Shown here in pieces: positions 33,529-44,468 of a DNA stretch of 64,000 bases. Origin of the DNA: Epichloe hybrida. Taxonomy: Eukaryota > Ascomycota > Sordariomycetes > Hypocreales > Clavicipitaceae. The notes beneath the pieces were generated by a model that did not search any database, was not told the origin of the DNA, and was given only the letters and a program-made list of their open reading frames with translations. Numbering within the stretch: the first letter of the stretch is position 1; every line of letters starts with the position of its first letter. The stretch is taken from NCBI GenBank assembly GCA_019022495.1, contig JAFEKR010000001.1, positions 4,464,001-4,528,000 of the forward strand, in the 5' to 3' direction. Made by a program: the position numbers and the translations under genes.

Positions 33529-35301
33529 TCAAGTGCGACGAGACGTCGTCCACGCGGGCAACTTGCCGAATCCCCGCTGCTGCGTCTCCCGCCTCGCGGC
33601 CCCGTCTTCAACCTCGCCAGATGAGTCATGGTGGAGCTTCGCGCTGGGCGGGTTACCGAACACGCGGAGCAAAATCACCATGACGAATGCGCTGAGGATG
33701 CTCAAGCACAGTATGCCAACCATGGCGAGGTTGCTCTTGCGGAACTGGCGCGGTCCCTTGCGGGCATCCTCCGGCCAGCCCGTGTAGAGGGCGTACGTGG
33801 TGGTGATGCTGCCCAGGTTGCCGAGGCCGGACACCAGGGCCGTGGCAGCAGCGACGCCGACCTCGCCATGGCGGCGCTGGAAGATGTCCGAGGTCCACGC
33901 CATGCAGATTGGCACGGTAGGCCCGAGGCCGAAGCCGACCATGAGGAGGCCGCCGTAGCGGGCCCAGCCGTCATGGAGAGCGAAGGTGATGGTGAGCAGC
34001 CCGGCAATCTGGATACACACTGCCCCGGCGAAGAAGAGGGCGCGCGCGCGGTGGAATCGGTCGGAGAGGGGCGTCACGATGACAATGGCGATGAGATCCA
34101 TGATCCAGATGGGGGCGAACAGCAAGCTCACTGTCACGGCACTTGCCTTTGGCTGAATCGCCGCGATGATGACTGATCCGTAGAGCTGCGTCCCGATGCC
34201 CACGCCCACCACGCCAAAGTACATGAGCGTCAGCGGCCACAGCCGCCAATCCAGCAGCACAGGTCCCAGGTCCCTCATGGTCCAAGGTCGGGAATGGTAG
34301 ACACGCCGGAGATCATGGTAATGAACGACTGCGTCTTGTCCGGCAAGGGCCTCGGGCGTCCTGGGCATCCAACCCAGCCACCAGGGCGGCCGTCGTCTCG
34401 CCTGTCCGGGCGCCAACGGTCTGTCGGGCAGCCACCACAGCAGCGCGATGCCGAGCACGATGCCCACCAGGCCGTAGACGAGGAACATCCAGCGGAAGCC
34501 CTCGAGGCCGCCCGCGCCGTCCATGAGCTGGAAGCCCGCAGAGACCAGGCCGACGGCGGCCGCAGAAACCTGCGAGGCGGTAAAGTACATGCCGATGCGC
34601 TTGCCCGTCCGGGTCGGCGGGTAGAACAAGGTGAGGTAGAAGGCCATGCCGGGCCACATGCCTGCAACGACCATGCCCAGCAAGAAGCGCAGCAGCTTCA
34701 GACTCCACGGGCTCTGGACGGCGGCGAAGCACGCGCCCACGAGACCGGTGGCCAAGACGATGCGGGCCATCCACGCTCGTGGGCCAAGTCTGCTCATGGC
34801 CAGATTGGACGGCAGGTCAAAGATGACGTAGGAGACGTAGAACAGGGCCAGGGCAGCTGACGTATCCTTGGCCGTCAGGTGCAAGACGGTCATGAGGTCG
34901 TGCTTCTGCGAGGTATTCATCGTCTGCGCAATGCCAATGCTGGAGCGGATGGCAGAGCACAAGAAGTAGAGCAGCCAAAAGGGAGGAATGATTCTCCAAT
35001 CGAGTTTTCTGGGCAATCATTTGCGTCAGTCAGGTCAAGTCCTCATGTCCCTCCCCATCATGTTGGATGTTGGATTTGGACGGCTCCGGATTATTGGGAG
35101 GGGGGTTTTTTTTTTTTGGTCCGTAGCACACCTGTACACTCTTTCCACCGTCTCGACATCGTAGTCACGATGCTGCAGGTCGCCTTGCTCCTCCTGGCCG
35201 CCACCCAGATGCTGTGAATCCACGCCGTCTTCTTCGCCGGGCCCAAGGCCATCATCGGCTGCTTTCCAGGGACGACTCGACGGTTCTGCCTCGGCGCTCA
35301 T
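33529..35301 (-). CDS. MFS transporter, anion:cation symporter (Dal5/Tna1-like) family
   Basis: Two exons, 35301-35132 and 35008-33529, encode 549 residues. The join produces VYRKLDWRIIPPFWLLYFLC, the standard start of this family's first helix, followed by SAIRSSIGIAQTMN. Twelve membrane segments are visible. The family includes yeast permeases for allantoate (Dal5), nicotinic acid (Tna1) and other organic anions, driven by proton symport. Substrate cannot be assigned. The intron uses a GTGTGC donor and spans a T/A homopolymer. Codons are strongly GC-ended compared with the neighbouring spacer. It lies beyond the C2H2 regulator on the same strand. Confidence 0.88.
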
Positions 35302-35649
35302 GATGCTCACTGCCGCAGAGCCAATGCAGGATTCACGCGCGGGCCAGCTTGTTGGGCGCTGAGAAACCAAGTTGGGTTTGGGGGTTGGATGGCACTCTGG
35401 AATTGGGAGAAAAAGTTTCAAGCCGAAGCCGATATGCAGAGAAGTCCAGACGTCTCGATCCGGCGCAGGTGGGTCTTGCGCCAAACGCCGAGATGCGGCA
35501 GACGACGACAGACGAATGCAACTCGTCAAATAGGTGGGTTTTATTTTATTTTATTCTTCATCAACTACAATGTAGTCCTGCTCGAAAGAAACAACCCATG
35601 CTCGCGCTGCCATTCACTCCCTTCTTCCACGCCCTGCTTCCGCCTCCTC
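35302..35649. other. Spacer between MFS gene and the Bzz1 3' end
   Basis: Promoter of the MFS gene overlapping the 3' flank of the Bzz1 gene. A TTTTA-repeat at 35540-35556 is the only notable feature. Confidence 0.5.
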
Positions 35650-38141
35650 CTACACGAGCTGAACATAACTCGCCGGCACGCTGCCCGTTGCACCCGCCTT
35701 TTCCACCTCGACCCATCCGTCTCCGGCATCCTCCCTCACCAACACAAACCGCTCGCCTTCGACCATGGAATGTTCGTCTGGACTCTGCGCCGCATACTCG
35801 TACATGGCTTCCACGTATTTGAGCTTCTTGGCCCCGCGACGTGGTGCCACCGCCGGTCCTTTCTTCTTCCCTCCCGCTGCCGTTGATGGTGCCGCAGACG
35901 ATGTCGTCGAATTCGAGTAGGTAGATTCCGGGCGTGCGGAGGCTGGAGGCGCAGATGCCATGAATTCAATGTACGATGCCGGGACTATGCCTTCCTTGTA
36001 GCCTGCGCGTACCTTGGCCCAGCCGGTGCCATCTGAGTGGGTGCAAGGTTATCATTAGTACAATGAATGGACAAGAGGTGGCGATCGACGTCTTTGGATT
36101 TGTTGGCGTCACACACACATACCGTCAGGTTCTAGCAACACGACCTCTCTGCCTTCGGAAACGGATAGTTCTCCGTCTCCGCTGGCATCAAACGAGTACA
36201 TCATCTTGCCTTTTTTCTCGTCCTTGTCGCCGCTGCCGTTGACACCACCTCCGGCCGGCTCACTGACATATGCCGTCGGCGGCGGGGCGGCCATTCTCTT
36301 GCGTGCTGTCGTCGCGACGCCACTCGTGCTTGGGGAGATGCTTTGTCTGCCCGCAGTTGCTGCCGGGACCGAGTCGCCGGCATCCATCTCTGCCGGTGTT
36401 CCCCGGCCAGATGCTGATCTCCTGGCGGAATGGGAGCTTAATGAGGTCATGGTATTGGTCCTCGACAGATCGGGTAGCTCCGCCACGTATGCTGGCGCTG
36501 CAGCATCTCGCACAACGAGGCGATTGGCAGCCTCCTGCCGCTCGGCCTTGAGCTTCTTTCGTTCGTCTTTGTTCTGCTCGCCCGGACAATCGGCCGGCAC
36601 CTTCATCTCACACTTGCTGTGACACGTGTAACCGCAGTCCCTGCAATCAAATCCCTTGGCGCTCAAACCCCAGATGCGTTCGCCACACAAGTCACAGTTG
36701 GTGGGTATCTTGAACGTCTGGCCCTTGAAGTTGTGGTTTTTGGCTCCGAGTGTGACATCGCCGACGACGGCTGTGATGGTACCGGTTTCGATTTCTGCCG
36801 TCAATCGCTGCCGGTCCACCGAGTGCAAGTCTTCCTGCATGGCGAACAACGAGCGCACCACTTCCAATTCGTCCTTTTTCTCCGTTCCCTCCCGTACACG
36901 CTGTTTCAGTTTCTTGACCGAGTCAACGTCCCGCCTCTTCTTGTCCACTTCTCGTCTCAGCTCGCCGAGTTGAGACTTTGACTTGCTCAAGACATTGCGC
37001 AGGTAGATCTTTGCCGTCTCATCCACCACCATGGTGGCGTCGTCATGCCACACGGGGCTTGGTTCGAACTCCTTGTCCGGCGGTTCTTGGAATGTCCCCA
37101 TGTTGTGTCGCATGTACATGAGGGAGTCGAGATGCGGCAGGTTGCGTGCGATTTCCTGGCCCAAGTGATGCATCATATCGTGACTATCTTTCAGCATGGC
37201 GCTTTCGAGCTTGCCCGCGACCTCCCAGAGCCCGTTCAACTTGATGGTCCGAAATTCGCTCAGGTCCTGCAAGCTGTTCATGACCTCTGGCACGTATTCG
37301 TGGTAGTACTTCTCCTTTTGTTTGTTGGTGACGTTGATGGCAATGAGGTAGCTGTTCTTGGCATTGTTCATTTCGTATATTTGCTGCTGGTAGGCGCTCT
37401 GAGCCTTGGCCTTGTCGTTATGTGACTCGGATTTCTTGCGCCTGGTTTCGACTTCCTGACAAACGGCATCGTACTTGGCCTTGACTTTCCGCAACTCTCC
37501 ATACGACGAGTCGCGCTCCGCGGCGAGCTTGTCGGCGTATTCAACATGTCTCTTGCGAAGTTCCTCAAAACGTGCGCCGTAGTATTTCAGAGGGTCGGCG
37601 ACCTGGGAAATGAGCAAGCTGCCGTATTTGTCATGTTCCGCAGCGCGGGATTCGAGCGTGGTCAGTTGGGTAGACCATGTGGTGAGCGAGGCACTTGTCA
37701 ACTCCATGTCAGCTCAGCTCTCCGGATAGACAATGGGCGGGTGTTCTTCGCGTCGCGCGCGCGAAGGGATACCTTTCCAGCGAGCCAGGTGTCATGCTGG
37801 GGGTGTCGCCGACACTTAGCTGCGAACTCTTCTTGTTCTTCTTGTCAAAGTATTTCTTGGCCAGAGCGCTCAGCTTGGCACTGTACTCCTTCTCAATGAG
37901 GGAGCGTTCGCGATAGAACTGTTGGATGTCCTCGAGCCAAGCGACGCCATGGCCAACCCAGGCGCTCGCTGGTTTGAACCCGTCCTATACGAAGGAGCGT
38001 TAGCCCAACCCGTCATTGGCGAAGCAGTTGTGCGGCAGCTTTGATGAACAGCTGATTCCGATTCCGATTCCGAAAGCTTCCAGGGGTCAAACATGCCTTC
38101 AGCTCGGCGCCAAAGGTGGGCAGTCCGTCCACCTCAGCCAT
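35650..38141 (-). CDS. bzz1: Bzz1: F-BAR, C1 and two SH3 domains, actin assembly at endocytic sites
   Basis: Four exons on the minus strand, 38141-38097, 37984-37773, 37693-36123 and 36032-35650, encode 736 residues. The N-terminus MAEVDGLPTFGAELK|DGFKPA and the coiled-coil F-BAR module (to about residue 270) match fungal Bzz1. A C1 zinc domain sits at residues 406-455 (HNFKGQTFKIPTNCDLC...CHSKC...PADC). SH3 domains follow at ~590-650 and ~680-736, ending VPASYVQLV. Bzz1 bends membranes and, with Las17/WASP and type I myosin, drives Arp2/3 actin assembly during endocytosis. The first intron must start with GC (AAG|GCATGT): no GT donor gives the conserved junction, so this is a GC-AG intron. 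The adjacent MFS gene is on the same strand with its own promoter. Confidence 0.95.
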
Positions 38142-39129
38142 GACGGAACAGTCTGTGTTGCAAGCATGTACTGATCGGTCGGCGTCTGCATTCAGGGCAC
38201 GTTGAGGAGACTCGTGTGCGGCGCGGGTCGAGTTGGGTCAGGCTGGCCGGAGCGGAGGGGGGGGGGGAAGTTGTGAATTGTGAATTGTGAATTTGTTGAA
38301 GAGAAGCCGGACGATGGGCACGGCGATGGCAGCCCAGCCGCCCAGTGGCACGACATCAGAACTGGAGAATGGAGACTTTTTTGTGGAGGCGCAGCAGGCC
38401 AATTGAGCCTGAAGAGCACAGTACGTCACTCACTGTTGGTGCCTGTCAAATGCATGTTCTAGGGCGCTTCTACCGAGTACCGAGTACCGAGTGTGTAGTC
38501 CGTAGCCCGTAGTCCGTACGGAGTACCGAGTTCTTCCGCCCAAACAAGCCCTCATCAGCAAACCACCTCATGCGTCTCAACCCAACACGACAAGCCCTCC
38601 GGTGGGTGAATCCCATCTCAACGGCTCATCCGTCATAGGATTCACATCTCCCTCAGATTTTCCATCCTCGACCCCCTTCTGGACCCCCTTCTCGACCCCC
38701 TTCAGCTGTAAACCTGCCTCCTCACAGAGACGCAAGCACTCCGCATTGGCATCAGACAGGGATGCAAAGACACCGGCGACAGTAACAAGTAGTGTCGTCA
38801 CGGTGAATGACGACGTGGACGGGCGGACGACTCATGACCGTACGGGAACCCAGGCTGTCCAGCAAAGCAGGCAACAAATTGGAGCGTCGAAAAACCAAGT
38901 TGTACGAGATGAATGGTTGTGGGAGAAGAGCACAGCCTTGCCGCACCGGCATAGAATACGATTGAGCCCCTTAAAAGGGAAAAAGAAAAAAAAAACAATG
39001 ATGCATGGAAGAAAGATGAACACGTTATCAATCAAGTTCTGCTCTTGCTCCACGCACCGCCCTGGCCCCTAACAAGGGCCGCCTTCTCCAATCCCCCCTC
39101 CCACATCCCCAACCTGCGTCAATCCCATC
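38142..39129. other. Spacer upstream of Bzz1 and of the YCII gene
   Basis: Divergent promoter region of about 1 kb. Near 38471-38530 there are repeats of TACCGAG and AGTCCGTAG, with the motif TACGGAGTA at 38517-38525. A weak open frame on the minus strand is listed separately. Confidence 0.5.
38577..38818 (-). CDS. Possible small hypothetical protein (exon)
   Basis: A minus-strand open frame of about 80 codons beginning around TSSFTVTTLLVTVAGVFASL and continuing SDANAECLRLCEEAGLQLK. Its codons are C-rich at third positions and the sequence looks protein-like, but there is no in-frame ATG, so it would need an upstream exon, and I cannot place one with confidence. It contains a 15-bp duplication (GVEKGVQKGVEDG). 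It could also be chance coding-like sequence between two promoters. I do not recognise a family. Confidence 0.22.
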
Positions 39130-39692
39130 ATGGCTCTGCGTCTCACTCGCTTTTTCAAACCCACGCGCGCATCACCATCACCCTTCAGACCCCCCACCTC
39201 GCAATCCACGCGCACCATGGCGTCAGCCCCGAGAGTTCGTGAATTCCTCGTCATTGTCCCGGACAAGCCTGGCGTCAAGGACCAGCGTCTTGAAGTGAGA
39301 CCGTATGTTCCCCGCTCGTCCACAAAAGGCACAGCCGCAGCCCGTACATACATGGATGGCTCTCATGACCCGTGTGGACAGGACTCATTTGAAAAACATG
39401 ACTCCCCGTATCGAGTCGGGGGATTGGAAAATGGGCGGTGCGTCCCGTCCCGTCCCGTAGTCATTCATGAATATACACCGGTCGACCACGGCTGACATGC
39501 CGTTGCAGGCGCTCTTCTGAATAGTGTACCCGCGGGGGACGATCCCGCTTCCTTTGACTTCATGGGCAGCACGCTTGTATGCCGGGCCGAAACGAAGGAG
39601 CAGGTTCTTGAGCAGTTGAAGAAGGATGTGTACGTTACATCTGGGGTGTGGGATTTCGAAAAGGTACGGAATCCTTTATTCGTCATCTTCTT

Positions 39693-39723
<31 letters not shown>

Positions 39724-39818
39724 GTATATATATATATATACACGGGAAAAGGGAACGACAAGACTAACTCTGGTAGATTCAAATTTATCCCTTTCTGTGT
39801 GCATTCAGAAATCCATGA
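39130..39818 (+). CDS. YCII-domain protein, probably mitochondrial
   Basis: Four exons, 39130-39302, 39382-39437, 39509-39663 and 39777-39818, encode 141 residues. The body (REFLVIVPDKPG...VRP|THLKNMTPRIESGDWKMGG|ALLNSVP...GSTLVCRAETKEQVLEQLKKDVYVTSGVWDFEK|IQIYPF) is the YCII-like ferredoxin-fold family related to bacterial YciI, whose members are small single-domain proteins of uncertain enzymatic role. The 30 residues before MASAPRV are basic and hydroxylated (MALRLTRFFKPTRASPS), a likely mitochondrial targeting peptide; use of the second ATG at 39220 would give a cytosolic form. The last intron contains a CA/TA microsatellite. The last coding exon is only 14 codons. Confidence 0.88.
39693..39742. 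repeat. CA/TA microsatellite inside an intron
   Basis: About twelve CA dinucleotides followed by TA dinucleotides in the third intron of the YCII-like gene. Confidence 0.9.
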
Positions 39819-40155
39819 ATAGTGGAGCAAAGTCTATCCACTATAGTATTGGTATCAAACAAGCCTGGCCTGCCGTTTTTGAAGAATGTGATTCATGTCG
39901 CCCGTGATTTGCTTGTCCCACGATCAGCACAGCTGATATCGTAGCCTGCTGGAAAAGCCCAGGCTTCTCAAAATAAATGCCTCCGTGAACACTCACTCCC
40001 TAACCTTGAGGAACAAAAACTAAAGACAGGATTGGATTCCGAAGAAGAACAAGAGACACAAATGGCGTCCCGAACACCTAGTAGCCTACTATCACAAGCC
40101 CATCCCATGAATGGTCATTATGCTTCCGTCGTCACCTCATCAACGACACAATACT
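39819..40155. other. Convergent spacer, no gene
   Basis: 3' flanks of the YCII-like and UPF0662 genes; nothing else seen. Confidence 0.55.
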
Positions 40156-41775
40156 TCAGTCAGTAGTGTTATTGCCTTCTTCAGCTGCGACTCGTAACTC
40201 GTAATTAAGGTTGAAGCACTCTGCGAGAAGCTCGCTGACGCTGCCCTGGCCTTCAGGTATGTCGCCATTAACAACAAACCTGCCATCTACCCGCATGTTG
40301 TCGAGTGAGTTGAGCTGCATCTGGTTAGATTACGATTTAGGTGACGTGTTTGGAGGAAATTTCTCACCTTCATGCTGTACGGGTACAGCTCTCGAACAGA
40401 GGCCACACCTCCGTTCTTCTTTACTTCCACGAGGCATCGCTTGAGCGTCTGCAATTGATTGTAGATTGGCAGTAGGGCTTCGGATACCGGCTCCGAGGAG
40501 AGCATAAAAGAGTAAATATAGGCATAGCTTCGTCGAATCAGATAAAGCATTGTTCGCTGTGTCCACAGATCGGCCGGCCGTCCCTTTTCATCTACAAAGT
40601 TGCCGTGTACTCTGCTCTCGTCAATCTTGTCCAGTTGTCGCTGAAAGTCGTACAAGTCGGTCTCGCGCAAAGACCAAGCCTGGGTCAAAGATAGTTTTTC
40701 CAGGTCGTTCCGAATGTTGACTAGAACATCATACGTAGGTCGCCATTGCTCAGGAACCTTTCCTTTTCTAGACCACAAAAAGAAAGGTCAGTTATTGGAA
40801 AAAAAAAAAAAAAAGGGGGGGGGAGTCTTGCGACTTTTGAAACGTACCTCTCCAATACCAGATCGGACCACTTGACGCATCTTTCGTAAAGCTCGCGAAT
40901 CTCGGCCTCTCCAGGAGGTATGGTACCATCGGCGCATACGAATTTGCCGTCTTTCCGCTTTTCACCAACTTCCAGCAGTTGGCTTCTTAGATTTTTTAAC
41001 CTCATTTGTCGAAAACTATTCAGAATGGTGTCAGATCAACAAAGCTTCATCGAGCACTGATCAAGGCTGGTTTGGATTACCTTGGACTTGGTGTTGGCCA
41101 ACGAAATCTGCCGCAGAATGGAAATGAGCTTCTCGTGAGTTGCCAACAGCGGGCCACCGATACCCTCGAGGTGTTTGCGCAAGTTGTCCAACATGCTCTG
41201 ACACAATGCCACCCTCTTGGAAAGGAGAGTGAGCAGATAAGGCGAATGTTTCGGCTGCGACAACTCCGTCTTTTGCGCCTGGCTAATGGCGTTCGACGTT
41301 TCTTCTAGAGTAGACTTGATGCTCTCCAAGTCCTTGGCTGAGTAGATGGCCGCCTCAGTCAGATGGTCCAGCAATCGCTTGATGGTGGACGTGAGCGAGT
41401 ATGCGGCCGGGGCCTCGTTATTTCGTCCGATGGTGAGGTAGAATAGTGAAAGCAGCTGGAAGCAGCTTTCCAAGACTTTGTCCACTGTTGGGTGATCAAG
41501 TTGACTGGTTAGCCACAGTCTGCGAAACGCTGAAGTGCGGGAGAGCAGTTGCGCATACGTCTGTTTTCCTCGTGTTTGCCGGCATCTGCTCGAACGTCGT
41601 TGAGCTCTTTGACCTGCTCGATAGTCTGGTCGTACAGTGGTATCACATCTTGACTGCGAATATACGTCGTGCGATCTTGTTTCAACAACAGCAACTGATC
41701 TCGAATGAGGTTGAGGCGAGCGAGAATGGCCTGCTCCCGGGCGTCCCGCGGTGCCGGTATCACTGGTGTATCCAT
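40156..41775 (-). CDS. UPF0662/DUF2408 protein (Cub1-like)
   Basis: Five exons on the minus strand, 41775-41559, 41484-41088, 41015-40848, 40767-40368 and 40320-40156, encode 448 residues. The repeated element VDGRFVVNGDIPEGQG... / DGKFVCADGTIPPGEAE, the segment DKVLESCFQLLSLFYLTIGR and the end SVSELLAECFNLNYELR are typical of the fungal UPF0662 family, which includes budding yeast YPL260W (Cub1), linked to DNA repair and proteasome function. It is a soluble, mostly helical protein. The second intron is problematic: the obvious donor GTAATC (41080) leaves the frame off by one, while GTCCAA (41087) closes it, so I use the latter. Biochemical role not established. Confidence 0.85.
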
Positions 41776-43129
41776 CGTTTGAATCGATCGTCACACGCGA
41801 TCGCGGTGCGAGAGGCGAGGACGTCTGCTGGAGGGTTAACTTGGCTTGCGTGAGAGTAGGAAAATGACACCGTGTCGAGTCGTGAGGGTGGATCAGCGTT
41901 CGTCGTTGGTCGTCACAGTTCAAGTTGCGGCGTAATAATGTGAGCTTAGAGGAGTTCCAAGGAGAAAGTGTACGAAACCTGAGCACGGCCAACTCAACGG
42001 ACCCCGTAGAAACTGGGGTAAAATTGACGCCTGCGCAGGAGCTTGGATATGGAGGGGAAGACAATAAAAGAAGGTGCTGAGAGCCTTATGTAGGAAAATA
42101 CGCAAGTGATCAACAAAGTTCACAATTGCTCCGAGGATGCAAGTGATTCATGTTCCTGACCTTGTCGACTGCAGAATGCAGCGTCAAGTACTGCAACGCA
42201 ACAGTGGAACCTATGATGTGTTGGTCGGCGGCCCCAGCGAATCAGCGCATTAACCAGCCCAAACCGGCGGGGACAAGTCGAGTGGGCTGGTGGGGTCATG
42301 TTTGGCCTCGAACTGCGCTTTGCTTCCAGTTTGGGTTGATTGGTCTGCTAAAAAATGCCCCACCGGCCCGCAGATGGTTTGGGATTTTAAAAACGAAACG
42401 CAGACCCGACCCGTGCGGCCATCGAAAATGATGCATGATGGAAGATAAGAGACTTAGATAGCGAATTATCAAATGCATCTGGACATCATGTTTTTGTGAC
42501 ATTTTGGTGGGTTTCCATGAAAAAAAAAAAGTTCCAACCGTCCTTAGACAAGGCAGTCTTGGCAAGAAAGACATGACTGGCGAAACACTGTTACGGATCT
42601 CGACCCGACACTGCAAGTCATCGTGTGACGAGCAATGCAAAGTCCAACAGGCCAAACTATCATGTTCCTCGCATGGAATGAACGCAGATCTCACCTCATA
42701 ATAGTCGAGTAGAGCTTCTACACGGCTCGTCAGACGCTACCCAGCAGAGATTTCAACCAACATGACGGATATCACCAATGAGATAAACAAACCTTAGCCG
42801 AGGCATCAATGCATACAATATATATATGGACGTAGCCTTGCAGACCGAGGCTCGTCATTGCTCAGTTATATGTTAAGATTTTACTACGAAGTGCTCCGTA
42901 GCGAATCTTCGAATTTTCTGATTGGTTGCGCTTACCAACCAATCATCGGCTCGCCATGTCAGAAGGCCCCACAAGGCTTAGGTCTTGAAGCCCTCCAGAC
43001 GAAATTCCGACCAAGGGCATTTTCCTGCGGTGCAGCCCGTTCTGGTGTTGACTGCACTATTACACCCACCACGAACCTCGCCGCAGACTTGTCGTTCACC
43101 CATCTCCATCACGACAAAATCTACACACA
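41776..43129. other. Divergent promoter region between the UPF0662 gene and RPP1
   Basis: About 1.35 kb. It holds the UPF0662 5' UTR, a TA-rich box at 42817-42827 and an inverted CCAAT repeat listed separately. No gene recognised. Confidence 0.55.
42920..42944. promoter_or_regulatory. Inverted CCAAT repeat upstream of RPP1
   Basis: GATTGGTT and AACCAATC form a perfect 8-bp inverted repeat around a 9-bp spacer, 186-210 bp upstream of the RPP1 start. Each arm contains a CCAAT box, the binding site of the HAP/NF-Y complex. Function is inferred. Confidence 0.5.
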
Positions 43130-43922
43130 ATGTCTAACGCTGAGCTCGCTTCGTCCTACGCGGCTTTGATCCTCGCCGACGATGGCGTTGAGATCACCGT
43201 AAGTCTCCCAGGTCCCATCCGCGATCCGCGACCGACAACGGAATAAATCTACGCATGCCGGTTTTTGTGCGATTTCAAGCCGGCGCGATGAGGGGTGACG
43301 AAAGTTCCGAACAAAACGAATCTTCTCTTTTGACATTGAAATCGGGAACTGATCCTCTTCTCGCGCCGCTGAATACACACAAACTGGCGCATGAGTGGCT
43401 CAGGGAGAATCAAGAGCCATGTACTGATTCGTGTGACAGGCCGACAAGCTCCAGTCCCTAATCAAGGCTGCCGGCGTCCAAGATGTCGAGCCCATCTGGA
43501 CTTCTATCTTCGCCAAGGTACGACGATGACGAGAACCCCTCCCGACTCAAGATGACCAGAAAGTCAAGACCGACTCGCGAAATTGAAATTGTTGGCTGAC
43601 GAGACATACCAGGCTCTGGAGGGCAAGGACGTCAAGGACCTGCTAGTGAACGTTGGCTCCGGCGGCGGTGCCGCTGCCCCCGCTGCTGGTGCCGCTGCTG
43701 CCGCCGGTGGTGACGCCGCTCCCGCCGAGGAGGAGAAGAAGGAAGAGGGTACGTTTTATCTCGCCTCGCAAATCAAGAATTTCCAATTCCTGTTGATCTC
43801 CCCGCGGAACATTCTTGCCCCCCCCCCCCGCCGCGCCGTGCCATGCTATGACCGCCGCAACTAACAACCAAACAGAGAAAGAGGAGTCGGACGAGGATAT
43901 GGGCTTCGGTCTGTTCGACTAA
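43130..43922 (+). CDS. RPP1: 60S acidic ribosomal protein P1
   Basis: Four exons, 43130-43198, 43440-43517, 43613-43748 and 43876-43922, encode 109 residues. The N-terminal helical dimerisation domain ([20 protein letters not shown]...), an alanine/glycine hinge and the acidic end [13 protein letters not shown] are diagnostic of P1/P2 stalk proteins; the [13 protein letters not shown] start makes it P1. It forms the lateral stalk of the large ribosomal subunit with P0 and P2 and recruits translation factors. The first intron (241 bp) is the longest of the gene, as is common in fungal ribosomal protein genes. The last intron follows the EEEKKEE segment and contains a C run. Confidence 0.97.
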
Positions 43923-44468
43923 ATGGAGTATCACAACGACTGTTTTCTCGCTTCTTTGTTCTTCAACTGCATGGCTTTGGGGTTCACACAAATCGATCAT
44001 ACAGGATGGACATGGGGCGCACATTTTAATATCCCTGCGGCCTGGACAGAGGTAGCTTCGTTCATATACGAGTAATATGACCTGAATGCACTCAACAACA
44101 AGAATACGAGAATACGCATGCGCAAAAAAAGGGGTTAAGAAATTGGAGTTCAGCTGCGGTGGGTATGCATGCGCAAAAAAACTCGGGATGACGGTTTTGG
44201 CCAAATACAGGCTTTCGGGAACGAATGACTTACTGTCTGAAAAGTGTTTTTACCCTTGTCCCTTGTGACATTTGTGTGACCGTGCAAACATCGCAGTTGT
44301 ATTTTCCTATTTGGATCTATTGGACTATTTGTCCTCCAGTCTCACAGCCACAAATCTTTATGCCTCGCTCCACGCCGATTTTCTCTCTTGTAGAACCCAG
44401 ATGTCTCTCAATATTTAGGTCACGAACGCCACTTGATGCTCACGACAGGCCGACGCGCAGTCGTCTGT
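43923..44468. other. Convergent spacer, no gene
   Basis: 3' flanks of RPP1 and the UBX gene. A GCATGCGCAAAAAAA word occurs twice (44116-44132 and 44167-44180). Confidence 0.5.

Noticed and set aside
33529..35016. Long plus-strand open frames opposite the second MFS gene
   Set aside because: They are mirror frames of a GC-biased coding exon; the minus-strand frame matches a known transporter family.
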